Of a DNA stretch of 64,000 nucleotides, positions 32,844-45,360 are shown in pieces. The notes beneath the pieces were generated by a model that did no database searches, was not told the origin of the DNA, and saw only the letters and a program-made list of their open reading frames with translations. The translations under genes were made by a program, and so were the position numbers. The stretch's first letter is position 1. Every line of letters begins with the position of its first letter. This stretch comes from Timema cristinae (Eukaryota > Arthropoda > Insecta > Phasmatodea > Timematidae): positions 71,993,941-72,057,940 of the forward strand of contig JBCFYV010011172.1 in the NCBI GenBank assembly GCA_039000515.1, in the 5' to 3' direction.

Positions 32844-34682
32844 GATTAAAGGGAGGAGAGAAAGAGAGGGGGGGGGGTGAGATTTTTGAAGTGAATCCGG
32901 TCGAGACTTGAACCTTAACCTGTCAATTATCCCATACATGTTTGATCGAATCGTGATAGTAACTTCAAATTGTAACCTTGAGCTTAGGGGGTTGGGGGTA
33001 GAAGGGAAAGGGTTTGATTGACCAAGAACCTACTTCATTCAGGAGGTCCAAGCCGCTAACAAATCTATAGAGATCAAACACTGTTAAACACATCGTTAAG
33101 TTTTATTTTTCGTCTAAAGCTGTATTTATTGAGTTCGAACTGTATTCTTTCATCCAGAGCTGCCCTTCTTCTTGAATTGATAATGATGCATAAATTTGTA
33201 GCCACTCTAACAGTATCTCTCTCACAGTTGAGGGAGCAAGCATACTTTTTGTTTGTGTGTGGAGTGTTAAGAGCAATCATGCAAAGAGAGGGACATCCTA
33301 GAGGGAATTACTGTTACAAGTAAATGAGTTGTGATAGATTGTTCCAGCTCCTGTAATTGGGGGGCAGCCTAGTAACGGGGCTCGTCTCTGCAATAGTTGA
33401 TGCAGAATCTCTCCAGGAATTCGCTTAAAGAAGTCTCCAATTTAATAAAGAGAGAGAAGGCGCTGTGGTAATGATATTGTTCTTAAGTGTTTTTTTTTAA
33501 GAACCGGTAAATTGTTTTCCCGTCAGAAGACAAAACCCTTTAGCTGTTAAAAAAGGCTAACGGATCTGTGTGAATCAACTTAGAATATGTTTTTTATTCT
33601 ATAATGATTTCCTAGCTGTCGTTAAGTTGGTACATGTTTTCAACGCCAACATGCGTTTTTTTTAAAAATATTTCATTGACAACTGAAATTGTGTTTTTAA
33701 CCGATAGCCACCATTTTGATGTTTAAGTACATTAATGTTTACATGGCTCTTAAGCAAACCAGAGGTTATTAACACCAGTCTCCATTCGTATAAAATTCAG
33801 AATCCCTCGAATCACGTGAGATTCAACACATCGATAGAACTAAATAATGTTGACCAGACCGGAATTCAAATTAACAAGGCTACCAGAGACTATGCCATGA
33901 AGCCGTTGATAAAATAAAATATTTTTCAAACAGTAGGCCTTTTTATAGAGTTGAAAGCTGTAAGAAGTCACTTTATAAATCCCAATTGCTATAGTTTTTG
34001 TACTTAAACATACTCTAAATATTATTTACATTTTCAAAAGCTTTAATTCATAAACCAAAGAGTAACGTATAACCTACTACATAAACCATGTTTGAGGGAT
34101 TTTTAATAAATATTTTATATACACACGCAAGATAATATAATTTATATTTTACAGCACTTAAATTATTTAGACTCTCTCCGTAGGCTTGAAAAAATTACAA
34201 ATTGATCATACAAGCATTTAATATTCATGATTTATGTTCCTGATTTATATCCTCCGCTTCCCTCACAAGATATAATTCTGGTTACCACCTTATGAAGGGC
34301 GTTGTCAGTTTTTAAAGTCAGTTTCAAATTGATTGATACTCAAAATACATGTGAAAATAAACCCCAGCCGCTGAAGAGCGCTTTATTTTAACGTGCTTTG
34401 AGGTTTTTTGTTTGTCTCGGAGGACCAGAAATTATCCTCTGCTCCGGAGCTTTCGCGGGGTGGAGGGGGTATTGAGGTTATATGCATCAGCTTCTTGGAT
34501 AGTTAAAATGTAATTTACTCATGTGCTTGGAGTTTCTTTTGGATTTTCCCTCTTGCCATTGAAAGGGGAACATACACATTTATACATGAGAGAGAGAGAG
34601 AGGGGGTGGGGGGGGGCAGAACGCGCAACATCACATCTAGTAAAGTTTTTTGATTTGTTTAACAGCCTGTTTTATTATTTCT
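32844..34682. other. No gene recognised
   Basis: AT-rich, repeat-poor, with short G- or GA-rich runs (32858-32880, 34588-34618). Opposed frames at 33074-33323 mirror each other. Nothing supports a gene. Confidence 0.4.
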
Positions 34683-34896
34683 TCAGCTTATGTACCAATT
34701 ACGCTAATGAGTTGGGAATGAGAAAGGGGAATTTTAGAGGAAGTGTATCAGAATTTTGTGTGGAGATAGTGGAAAATAAATTAGAAAAATCACCCTCAAT
34801 ACACCCGGCCGGGGGGTTCAAACTCCTATCTCCCTGCCATTTGCAGTCTAGATTATTGCGAGAGTGACGCCTTAGACCATGCGGCCACCGAAGTAG
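34683..34896 (-). repeat. SINE type C
   Basis: Reversed body GAATTTTAGAGGAAGTGTA, TCACCCTCAATACACCCGGC, reversed box B GGGTTCAAACTCCTATC and head GACCATGCGGCCACCGAAG. The terminal module is missing. Confidence 0.72.
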
Positions 34897-35397
34897 GTAA
34901 TAGGGATTTTAATTATAGCACTCAAATTAGAGGCAGTTCAACGGTTAGTGATATTTGAAATGTCGTTTCAAACTATAATAGGTTGACTATATGAGAAAAC
35001 TTGTACGATTTTATTTATGTGTGTGTCCCACGGCCAGAACCGGGGTTTTCCGCCATTTGTTTCCATTGGAATATTTGGTCATCCCTGACTTTCTCACAAG
35101 AACCAAACTGAGCCTATAAAGTTTTGAAAGTTGTCAGTTTCCTGCACAGAACAGAGGCAGAAGTAGGAAATACTAATTGTCGACCGATAGAAAGATTTGT
35201 CTCGCGCGTGATGGATTGTGGGAACAGGGTCGAGTCAAGAGGTAGGAAAGGGGTGCCGGAAGCTTGACACCTTTTTCTCTGCCAAGATTTTAACGATTGG
35301 CGCACTTCCCTTTAAATTACTTAATGACTTTTATTTCATTTTATTTCCTCCATCAGAACAACCTAATCCTATTGTATGCCCTTTTTCTCTTGTCACA

Positions 35398-35595
35398 CCG
35401 CTTCTTACCATCCTTCCGGGATATCCGCATTTTATTACGCTAATGGGGCAGAGTTTAGAGGAAACATAACCACATTCGCTTAGGGTCAAAAGTGTAAAAC
35501 CATTTTTTGAAAATAACCCCAGTAAACCTGGCCAGGATTGGCACTCCGACCCCTCCATCACCGACAAATTAGTTAAAACGAAACTAACGCCTTTT
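35398..35595 (-). repeat. SINE type D
   Basis: Reversed GCATTTTATTACGCTAATGG, AGTTTAGAGGAAACATAACC, CCCAGTAAACCTGGCCAGGA and CATCACCGACAAATTAG. Confidence 0.6.
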
Positions 35596-35813
35596 TTGGT
35601 GTGCGTAATGTAATAGTTCGTGATGCAAATACAAATTAAAGCCAAAACTCGTCGCACTCTACTCATCCCTCCTCCAACCACGGGGGTTTGAGGAGAGGGA
35701 GCGGTAATAGGAGACAATAGGCCTACTAGGGAGCACAAGGGGAAGGAGTATACCTTCGTGATTTTTGTAGGCCTATTCCCTAACAACCTCTTCTTTTACT
35801 AGATTATTATTAT

Positions 35814-35821
35814 TATTATCA

Positions 35822-35905
<84 letters not shown>

Positions 35906-36057
35906 GCACCGCGTCTTACTACCCATTCGGGTTATACACACTTACGCTAATGTGTAATGGTAGGGTGATTGTGAGATGAAATGAAGGACCTACAGTTTAA
36001 CGTGGAATCCGAACCACGGTGGAGGCCTGGCATTCCCCACATTCACAAGATGTCTTG
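35814..36057 (-). repeat. SINE type A, 5'-truncated, long (ATT)n tail
   Basis: ATT run of about 90 bp to 35905, then common module and body up to CACAAGATGTCTTG. TTCTTTTACTAGA (35801-35813) and TTCTTTTATTAGA (36058-36070) form a 13-bp TSD with one mismatch. Confidence 0.9.
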
Positions 36058-36115
36058 TTCTTTTATTAGAACTTGCTGGATATAACCAGCTGGTATTGCA
36101 ATACAACCCTGATGA

Positions 36116-36365
36116 ATTGTGACGTCATGTGTGCGAGGTGCTACAGGAAGTGCAGTGGCGCGCATGCGCTAAGGCTAGGGTGTGATGAGTGTCAGTAGGT
36201 CAGTGAGATCCTCATCTCGTCCCAGGCTCCAGGTAACGGTTCTCCCAGCTCTCACTGGTCTGGTTGGGTTGTCTACCCGCGTGACCTACTGACCCGGGCT
36301 ACAGGACACGCCCACACTCCTCCCGCGCGCCAATAGCCTGCGTTCAATCATTGGCCGGGATTCGA
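36116..36365. promoter_or_regulatory. GC-rich block with promoter-type motifs
   Basis: A locally GC- and CpG-rich, repeat-free stretch. TGACGTCA (CRE palindrome) at 36120-36127; ACAGGAAGTG (ETS-like) near 36142; GCGCATGCGC (NRF1-like palindrome) at 36160-36169; CACGCCCAC (KLF/Sp-like) near 36307; CCAAT at 36330 and its reverse ATTGG at 36350. This combination is common at housekeeping promoters of animals. No gene is recognised on either side, so direction and function are inference. Confidence 0.4.
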
Positions 36366-36795
36366 GCCTAAGTAGGGGTGACCTCTAAATTAAATGTTTG
36401 CTCTTTGAGAAAGAATTAAAGAAATCATGGTTTAAGATGGCTTAGTTAATTAGGGCTTAATTATTCTACGTAAAGTAAAATGAAAACAAAACTTTAAACT
36501 CCAGCTTTTAAAAATACTTAACTACAGTGTTTTATTTAAATCAAGTTTTAAAATAATAGAAGGTATTTGAATAATAGTGTTTACGTTAATTTTGTTTTAT
36601 AAATTAAATTATTAAACATATTTTGCCTTTTTTGTACGTTATCTATTTATAATATTATGCGGTTGCAAAAAAACTGCTCAATTTGAACCTTAACTCCCCT
36701 CCCGCCCCTAGTGAAGTCCACCAGAACGCGAGGTGCGTTGCAGATGTCCAGAAATACTGCGCTATTTATAGAGTAGTTGATTTTTATTTATATTT
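36366..36795. other. No gene recognised
   Basis: AT-rich sequence right of the motif block. If that block were a promoter firing rightwards, a first exon could lie here, but no coding pattern is visible. Confidence 0.35.
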
Positions 36796-37039
36796 AGCAC
36801 CGCGTCTTACTACCCGTTCAGATTATATGCTTAATGTACTAATTACGCTTATGGTTTTAAGAATCAGGAAGGTTATGTTTAGCGCAATTTACCCGCATTT
36901 TCGTGGAGGGAGAGTGGAAAACCATTTTGGAAAAACCACCCTCAGTACATCCGACCGAGATTCAAACCTTGGTCTCCCCGTCATCGGCAGTCTAGTCTAC
37001 TGCGAGAGTAGAGCGTTAGACCACGCGACCACCTTAGCG
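36796..37039 (-). repeat. SINE type C, full length
   Basis: Reversed tail TAGCACCGCGTCTTACTACC, body CCGCATTTTCGTGGAGGGAG, CACCCTCAGTACATCCGACC, reversed box B GAGATTCAAACCTTGG and head ACCACGCGACCACCTTAG. A 145-codon frame across it is not a gene. Confidence 0.85.
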
Positions 37040-37373
37040 GTTTTTTATAATGTTGTTTGGCGCAAACCTTACATTTTGTTTCGTAATAATTCGTATAAAA
37101 TCCTGAAATGGTTAAATTAGCAAAGTTATTAAGGACACTTCCCGCAAAATCTCTCAAATTTGAGATCCAAACAAATCGTTAGAAACATAGATTTGGGCCT
37201 CCACAAACAAATGCCTTTTTTTTTTTACTAACAAGACCACGACAACACATTCTGAGGTATTCGAGCATTGTTAGTGGTTTTGAAACGTTAGAACTTCCAT
37301 CCGCATAAGATTACAGTGGTGTAGGTGGCACATTAATAAATACCAAACAAATTTCACACTTTAAGGAGCGGTT

Positions 37374-37846
37374 ACACAAAGCCGCACCGCACCGACACGC
37401 ACGAATAGTCGAGATAGCATTGTTGCGGACCCTGTAGCCACCTACCACCGGAAATAAATGTTCGGGAGCTTCCGAACTTTGTTTTCATGCTAATCCCTAA
37501 GCACTCTAGGGCTTGGCGAAACAGTGATTTTACGATATCGGTGATCAAAGTGACCTTGATTTTAAAATATAATCGATTTATACCAGTGATTATTCACAGT
37601 GATTGGCGGTCAGTGTGTCAGCTCTTGTAAAACTAGGCATTTCTTTCACAGCCGCTGCACGTGTGATGCTGTATTCATTGTTTCCAACATTACCTACAAG
37701 ATAAACAGTATTATATACAACTTATTGAACAACAAACATTTTTCTTCTTAATTTGATGGCAGGAGTGCGCAGTGGCATGCGCATCCATTCGGCTCTCGGG
37801 CTAGAAATTGCGGTGCGATGCGAGTTGGTTCTGTGTAGCCATAGCA
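37374..37846. mobile_element. Harbinger-like MITE (H4)
   Basis: Left end AGGAGCGGTTACACAAAGCC and reverse complement of right end TGCTATGGCTACACAGAACC are imperfect inverted repeats; both then reach CGCACCGCA. TTA flanks it at 37371-37373 and 37847-37849. 473 bp, non-coding. The TIR is less perfect than in H1-H3. Confidence 0.6.
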
Positions 37847-37912
37847 TTAGTCATGTAGCTACAATCTATTTCTTTAAAAAAAACCATTAAAATACTTTTT
37901 TACCCGTGATAG

Positions 37913-38074
37913 ATGTCTTACTACCAGACTGGGCTATTCGCATATACGAGGAATTAAATTGGGTTAACAATTTATGGGAGGAAACATTAAGTATATCTGG
38001 CTGGGATTCGAACCCCAACCTTCCTTGTAACCTGCAAACCTAACTATTAAACACGCCTTGGTCCACGTATTCAC
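37913..38074 (-). repeat. SINE type D
   Basis: Reversed GTCTTACTACCAGACTGGGC tail, GGCTGGGATTCGAACCCCAA box B region, and head GCCTTGGTCCACGTATTC. The body is shortened. Confidence 0.62.
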
Positions 38075-38834
38075 TAGTGTGAATTTTAGGGATGAGAAGG
38101 GAATCTAATAGGAAGTGTACCTTCATTAACGTTTATAGAGAATGGTAGCCCTGTAATCCCACTCCATCATAGTCACACATTGATCAACGGTGTCAGAACT
38201 AAGAGTGGGTGTACATGGTCTCCATCCTAGTGACACATTGGTCCTCCGAGAATCTGTTGGAGGGTGGGGGGTCGAGGTCCTATGACCTACATCTACTGCT
38301 AAAGATGACGTCAGCGTACTTAGGGCTCTGGATGAGCTTTGATCGGGTTCAAGGCGGGTCTATGTTCGGTTGACTTGGTAATCCTTTTAAACTTTTGTGA
38401 CAGCCGAAGGTGTGAGATAAAAAAAATTTGGCAGCTATTTACATTGAACGAGAACACTCGAGATATCCCAAGTTTTCAAGTCATTTAAATTTATCCTAAT
38501 GACGTTAAAACCGGCAACAATAATGACTTAATGAGTTACAATAAAGATTCCATTTCTCTTCTCACACTCATTTGTTGACTACAGCGCTTGGTGTTTGAAT
38601 GGGTCTCTAACGTCGGGTATACTAAAGACCAGATATATTAAGACTTAACAATATTATAATAAAAGTTCTTACAAATAAATACTCCTCCATTGGTATTTAA
38701 TGATCAGGCTTTTTTTTTCTGGAAATTTGCCGGATACATTCTATCTCGAGCTAAAGAAAATAACTATAAAATATCGAGGATAAGGAAGTTTTTCTTTCCT
38801 TTATACAAATTAATACGTTGAGTTTCCCCTAACC
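38075..38834. other. No gene recognised
   Basis: Unique sequence. CACACATTGATCAACG and GACACATTGGTCCTCC at about 38175 and 38231 are related short repeats. No coding signal. Confidence 0.4.
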
Positions 38835-39181
38835 CAGGGGTCGGCAACCTTTTTGGGTCCCCATCGACTTAAAAACCAAAGGTCACGTGATCATCTATAC
38901 TTATATTTATTCCTTAAATTCAAATCTTCACAAATACTTATGTCTCCACTTTTATAGAAAAAATATAAATAAAATGTACACCTTCATATTAAACTAGTTA
39001 AATATCTTATAACATTACCCATTAGGGCCGAACAAGGTAATTTTGGTCACACTCAAATGTTCTTTGAAAGTACTTTATGTATTTGCGAGTTTATAAGACA
39101 AAGATCGACTTTCAATGACGATTTAGTTTTCTTACGCGATCGACTGAAAGCTATCGTGAGATCGACCCGTTGTCGACCCCG
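38835..39181. mobile_element. hAT-type MITE with decayed 8-bp TSD
   Basis: Left end CAGGGGTCGGCAACCTTTTT; right end GTTGTCGACCCCG. Flanks CCCTAACC and CTCTAATC match at 6 of 8 positions, differing by C/T only. GATCGAC motifs recur near the right end. 347 bp. Confidence 0.7.
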
Positions 39182-39277
39182 CTCTAATCCGGTTTTATAA
39201 TTAACTTTCATATTAAGTCGTTAATAACTCAGTATCCACATTGGTGGCCATGTAGTCCAAGTGTCGGGCTCTTTTAA

Positions 39278-39536
<259 letters not shown>

Positions 39537-39602
39537 TCTTTTAAAGTTGTTTCCCGGTGACTGGGAATCGTAGTTTTAATCCTGGTTGTGTTTACTGGGG
39601 TA

Positions 39603-39868
39603 ATGGTGGCGTAGTTGGCTAACGCGCTTGTCGTGTTGAGCTCGACTGCTGAGGACGAGGAGATCGAGGTTCGAATCTCGGTTGGGTGAACTGGGGGGGT
39701 GGGGGTTCCTGAATGGTTTTCCACTCTCCCTCCACGCAAATGCGGGTTCACTTCCTCTAATTCAACCTTCCCAATTCCCAATCCATTAGCGTAATTAGTA
39801 CTTAAAGCGTATAAACCGAACGGGTAGTAAGACGCGGTGCTAAATAATAATAATAATAATAATAAATT
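39603..39868 (+). repeat. SINE type B, plus strand, near full length
   Basis: ATGGTGGCGTAGTTGGCTAA head, box B GGTTCGAATCTCGG, GTGAACTGGGGGGGTGGG, TTTTCCACTCTCCCTCCACG body and common tail ending in TAA repeats. It lies opposite to the copy at 39282-39536, about 66 bp away. Confidence 0.9.
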
Positions 39869-40057
39869 TCTTAAATCATAAATGCACCCCTTTCTCCCCA
39901 CGTAAATGAGGATACATTCATTTCCCTTCAATTCTTTATTCATAAAATCCCAACCAATTAATTTATTAAAACGCAGCTAACATGGATGGTTACCAAAAAA
40001 TCAGCGTATTGAACCTACTGTATTTATTTCCATTGTTTCTTAGGCCCGTATTAATCT

Positions 40058-40270
40058 GTCCGGCTTATCCGCATATTTTCGTGTATTAGCTGGGGGGGGG
40101 GGCGGTGGGGGGACGTAGAATTTATATTAAAAAAATATGTCCCTTATATTGCGTGGGTGTATAGTGAAAAACCAGCCTCACTAAACCTAGCCGAGATCTG
40201 AACCCCAACCTTTTCGTTACCAAAAAACCACACCAGATGATAATGACACTAGTCCCCATACCCACCGATG
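40058..40270 (-). repeat. SINE type D with G-rich run
   Basis: Reversed CGGCTTATCCGCATATTTTC, a G run at 40092-40112, TTGCGTGGGTGTATAGTGAA, CCTCACTAAACCTAGCCGAG and head CCCCATACCCACCGATG. Confidence 0.6.
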
Positions 40271-41409
40271 TTTTGAACGTGTTGTTATTACAAATGTTGG
40301 AATAATCAAATTTTAATGCCGAGCTGCAAGCAGTGCTTGTTGAGACCCACTAATGATTGTTTGACCGTGAATAATTGCGTGATTCACTTGTTGGCGGTGT
40401 TGGTACTCTGTAACGTGACTCAACCCACTGCGATACCACATTACTCATAAGAACGTGCGCGTTTTATTCTACATGTCATAGTTTTTGATTTAAGATTATT
40501 CAACTTATAGTCGGACACCAAATTAAAAGGTTTTTTTTGTGAGGGTGATGGGATGCGGGTTATTTGATATGCTATTTTTTATAATGACATAGGGAGAGCT
40601 TGTAAATAAAGTAAATGTCATACATAAAAAAAAATCAAATTTGACCAGAACAAAGTTAATTTAATTGTTTTGAAACGTTTAAATGTATTCTTTTTCCATT
40701 TTAAAGTTTCACAAAGTGTTATTTCCCTAACTTAACGTCAGAGTCTCCAACATTTAAGCTCAAAACTTTAAAACGGATTGTCTATAAGCATATTTATTTT
40801 TAATTCTACTAAGATTATTGTTAAAATACAAGCGTTTTTAGATCTTAAATTATCTGTATTTTGCTTTGGAACGACAACATACAAAACTATATATATAATC
40901 ATTCCTAAGATAAAATAATATATTCTTGTAACACTAGCGACTCTCGGCACAGATGTGGAGAGTTACAACTTTTGGTTAAACTTCACACGGTGACTTCAAT
41001 TAGGTATAGTTAGGAAAACCTGGAAATGCCGTAGTATTTAAAACTGGAATTAAAAAAAGAATATAGCATAGAATCCTGGGTTTAAGGTGTCGCGTACTTG
41101 GAAGAACGAATGCGTACATTTATCACAAAAAGGTTAATTATCCTAAAGTTTTAAGAGCACTAAAACAATCTTCCATCATTTAATACTGTTATGTTGTGGC
41201 CCTATTAATAAGCGAGTTTATTTGATTGAAAAAGGTTATATCTATGTTTCAAACCATTTAGGTTGATATCAGAATGGCGACATTTTGTGTGAAACGACGT
41301 TGAAAAGGAGCTAATTTTGCCTTAAATGAATTACTTTAAAATTATAAAACCAAAATTGTAATATTGTTAATCCCTAGGGACATTTTTCTGCTTGTTTTCG
41401 TGAACCATT
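40271..41409. other. No gene recognised
   Basis: AT-rich unique sequence. A 60-codon minus-strand frame (40768-40950) has no domain. Confidence 0.4.
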
Positions 41410-41645
41410 GTTTCGTTCTCATAACGGGCCCCTTGCTTGGACGCCATTTGTTACGCCACTATTAGCTGGCCCGGGTTTGGACGCCAATTGTTATGTTCTT
41501 ATAGCTGTTCCACGTTGGGTCGTCAATTGCTACCTTACGTAATATTTTTTATTATAAATGCCCCACGTTTGGAAGTCATTTATAACATTACGGGATTTTT
41601 ACTTGTTTGATTGTCCTGCGGTTGTTTCGTCATTTGTTACATTTA
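41410..41645. repeat. Diverged tandem repeat, about 4-5 units of ~45-55 bp
   Basis: CTTGGACGCCATTTGTTACG (about 41436), GTTTGGACGCCAATTGTTAT (41474), GTTGGGTCGTCAATTGCTAC (41514), GTTTGGAAGTCATTTATAAC (41566) and GTTGTTTCGTCATTTGTTAC (41621) are successive variants. Low identity suggests an old array. Confidence 0.65.
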
Positions 41646-42014
41646 AAATAGTTATTATCACTCCGCCATTGAGCCTCACTTTTTATGATAGAAATAGCTA
41701 TCGTCAGATAGAGTTTGATATTGGTTTATTCAATGATAATTATTGATACTTGGATAGAAAAATGACCATGTTGCACACAATCTAAACGAGCGCCTAACAC
41801 ATGTCCGTCCTAGACAATGACTGACATCACAGTAAGCTCTGAGATTACACCACCCGTGATATACCTCAGTCCAATGGAACTTACTAGAATGTTTAGTTCG
41901 TGAAAACGTATAGAAGCATATAGAATGGCCGAGAACCGGACACTGCCTCAAATTGAACATCTACAATGTTCTGGGTTGTTCCAGAGCAGGAAGTTAAATT
42001 TTAAAAGATAATAA

Positions 42015-42053
42015 TATTTAGCACCACGTCTTACTACCCGTTCGGGTTATACG
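42015..42053 (-). repeat. SINE tail fragment
   Basis: TTTAGCACCACGTCTTACTA and CCCGTTCGGGTTATACG: only the shared 3' module is present. Confidence 0.75.
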
Positions 42054-44594
42054 TTAAAAAAAACAAACTTTTGTATTGTAATTTTGACTCAACTTTATGT
42101 CACACACTGAAGTTAGTTACAGTAGCTGATGCCTCCTAACTTCAGGGCGTGAATTTATCAACAAGAAATAACTAATAATTTCCTAGTTAGAATCTGGTAA
42201 CTATCATATATGAATGATTTAGAAGAAGTCTTGTTTTAAGCGCTAAGTAATAAAATATAAGTTCAAATAAAATAAATATATAATTAAAAGGAAGATATTG
42301 TCAATGCTTTCAAATATCCTTTAGGGTCAAATCAGTGACATTACACCATATTTTAAAATAACCTGGGATTTATATACGTCTGCCACAAGGCCCAACCAAG
42401 CCGAACATTTCAGGAAGGCGGGGTATTGCCGCTCAACTTGCAAAGGGTGGAAAGTAAAACAAAAAAATAAACGCTTATGGGCTGTTTGGGGTGATTTTAA
42501 TTGTAACTTAGGGCAGAGATTTAAACACCGAAAATGCGATTTATTTTCTATAATTTTAACTTAGGGAAGAGATTGAAACATTGAAAATGCGATTTATTTT
42601 TCAATAATAATTTTAAAATTTACACAGTGACCTCTCCCTTAAAGTACAAAATTTTACACCACTAAGCACTTTTTAAGTTAAGGTATGTTTGGTTTAGGTG
42701 ATTTTAGAACTGATTTAGTATTTCTCCGATAGAACCGGAGGTTTAAAAAATTAGTGCTTAGCGAAAGGGTAAGACCACCCCAACCTACATAGTCAAAAAT
42801 TATATCCCATTCACTTTAGACAAATGCATTTTCAATCTGACCGACAAAATTTGACGCACACACGCTCTTTATTTTTCGGATTCATCGTGAAAATCGCCAC
42901 AGGCCACGTACACAACTAAAAAAAATATGTGAAAAATCAGCACGATCACTTAGATGCATGAAACTTGGTACATACATGCTAGTGTTAGCGTCTAAAGTTG
43001 CATAGCGCTACTACAACTGCTGTCCAGATAACGGCACCAGTCTGGAATTTTTTCTATATCACATCTATGATATACAGAGGTACCGTATCTAAAAGGAGGG
43101 CCAATGGCCTATGAGGAGGGGAGCAGGGGTTGTTTGTTGCCTCAGTAGTTTCACAGCTCTTCCAACGATACTGTATATTGTCAGTCAGATAGGAAGAAAA
43201 TTTCTTTACGACTACAAAAGTTAATAACACTATTTTAATATAGTCATACATCAAGTCTTATGACATGTAGATGCCATTTTTTATAGATAATATTAATCTT
43301 AATTCAGATATAATAATAGTAGTAGTAGTAAAAATTAGCCATTGTAACCACAATAAAATAGGTTTGTGTTTGCTAAAAAAGGTTTTTTCTTCCAAAAACA
43401 AATGTCCGGTTACTGGAACTCATATTGATGGCTTAGCAATCAAAATATAGCATTTGGGATTGATATACAAATATTAACTAATCATCACTAATCCAAGCTA
43501 CATTACACATTAAGCTAACAAAACTCTGAATTTACCCTTCACTCTATTATAATTACATTAACCTACACTTATCTCCAAGTACGGTTTTCTCTAACTGTAG
43601 CTGTTTATATTTTCTCGAACTGCAAGTCTGGTTCCATCCTATATCTATCTTCTCTTTGTTTGCACTAATTTGTCAAATGTATTCAGAACTTTGATTCAAT
43701 AGTTTCAAGTTGAAAGGTTTTAATGTTATCTTATTTCAAAACCTTCCCTTTCAACACTCTCCCTAATACGTACTTCCTATTTATTTTGTCAACATTTTGC
43801 CTTATTAGACCCAGCTTGTTGTCTGGCAAATTTACATAATATACTATATTTGTAAAAATGTATTTTAACATAAGAATGGTGTCAGGGACTAGTTTTACAT
43901 CTTTTCTTTTAATATTATTTAAACCACAAATAATTTTTAAAATATCAACTTTCGGGAGGAGGGTTGAAAGCCCCACCTCTCACCTAACTACGGCTTTGAT
44001 CAAGGAAAAATCAGGATATTTATGAGATTATGTAACCACCCGGTGTAAATATTTGTACCTAATTGTTATGCCATGCACGTGGTATTAAAATTACAAAGTG
44101 ACGTTGCATTATCATAGCGGATTCTATGGTAGCCAGTAAACTTATGAAAGGTGTTTTCTTAATGCGTTCTTGATGTGAGTCTTGAGCTAAAATTGTAACA
44201 TGTTGTTTCTTTGTTTCCAGGTGAGTGTTGGGTTGCTCGGTTGCTCTGCAATTAGCGATACGTACAGTAGTAGCTGATGAGTGAGGTATGCTATGCACCA
44301 CTTTTCTTACTAATGGGATATCTGACAGCTATACAAATTACTACATCTACTTCCACATATTCATACGTCAAGTCATGTGAGATGCAGCTGTCACTTTAGA
44401 TAATGTTTTCAATGCCTGTAAAATCGCATTAATAATATTTTAAAATATTATCAATGTTAGCTGAAATAAAAAGCTTGTATTTTCTAAATGGTGCTACAAA
44501 TATCCATTCGTAAGAAATCTAGGTATATTTTAAACACGTCCCAGTTTGTTTTGGAAATTAGATTATGTTTTTGGTGCACAGTGTCATATGCTCT
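42054..44594. other. No gene recognised; a two-copy tandem repeat inside
   Basis: At about 42494-42605 two ~58-bp copies carry AACTTAGGGCAGAGATT or AACTTAGGGAAGAGATT and AAAATGCGATTTATTTT. Elsewhere AT-rich unique sequence. Frames of 66-81 codons (43054-44301) lack recognisable domains. Confidence 0.45.
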
Positions 44595-44796
44595 GTCCAA
44601 ACTACCCGCATATCTGCACTGATCGTGTAGCGATGAAAAAGGGGAAATTTAGAGGAACTGTACTCACGTTCGCGTAGAGGGATTATGGGAGCCTTTTAGT
44701 GTAAAAAATAACTCAATACGCTTGGTTCGGACTCGAACCCTCACCTCCACGTCTCTGGCAATCCAGACTAAACGAGCTCCATTCCTTTGTCCACAT
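44595..44796 (-). repeat. SINE type D
   Basis: Reversed AACTACCCGCATATCTGCAC, AATTTAGAGGAACTGTACTC, box B TTCGGACTCGAACCCTCACC and GTCTCTGGCAATCCAGACTA head. Confidence 0.62.
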
Positions 44797-44949
44797 TTTA
44801 GAAACTAGATATGTATGTCTATATCTCAAATAAGTTTCTCTCCATCCTGTAACACCGTGTCCCTAGGCGAAACATTATCGTTGATATGTACCCCTCGTTA
44901 ACCCTGCAAAGTAGCAAGCTTACCTTTCATTATTCCACTATGGTATTGC

Positions 44950-45360
44950 TTATATGTAACTCGGCAAGGTAAGACTGTTAAACTGGTTGTCCAAACTCTC
45001 GAAATCCCGCTTGTTTCAATCGCACACAACAAGCACCGGACAAACGTTCAATAAATAACCATGTGGAGTGTGGACTCGGTCATGGCAACCCCACATTCCA
45101 GAGCTATTATTTTGTCTCCATCCTTCCTCCGAGCGGGGACATGACGAGATCCTATCAGCTGTTATTTATGTGTGAGATTCGGGCGACGATGTGTTTATAT
45201 TTGTCAAGGCGCCGTTGTATTGTACTTTGAGAGCCGCGACTGCCCGTGGAGAAGCCGAATTTAGCCTTTTAACGGTCGACATTAGTCTCGAGGCAGGGAG
45301 TTGCTCATTTCCTCCCGAGAGCTTCAATTATTAGGCTGCCTTTGTTTATTGTTGTAGTGT
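44950..45360. promoter_or_regulatory. Candidate conserved non-coding or enhancer-like segment
   Basis: Repeat-free, balanced base composition and no long open frame, set in AT-rich DNA. It has an E-box palindrome in ATCAGCTGTTATTTATG (about 45158), a homeodomain-type TCAATTATTAGG (about 45326) and a SOX/FOX-like CCTTTGTTTATTGTTG (about 45340). This is inference from composition and motifs; conservation cannot be tested here. Confidence 0.25.
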
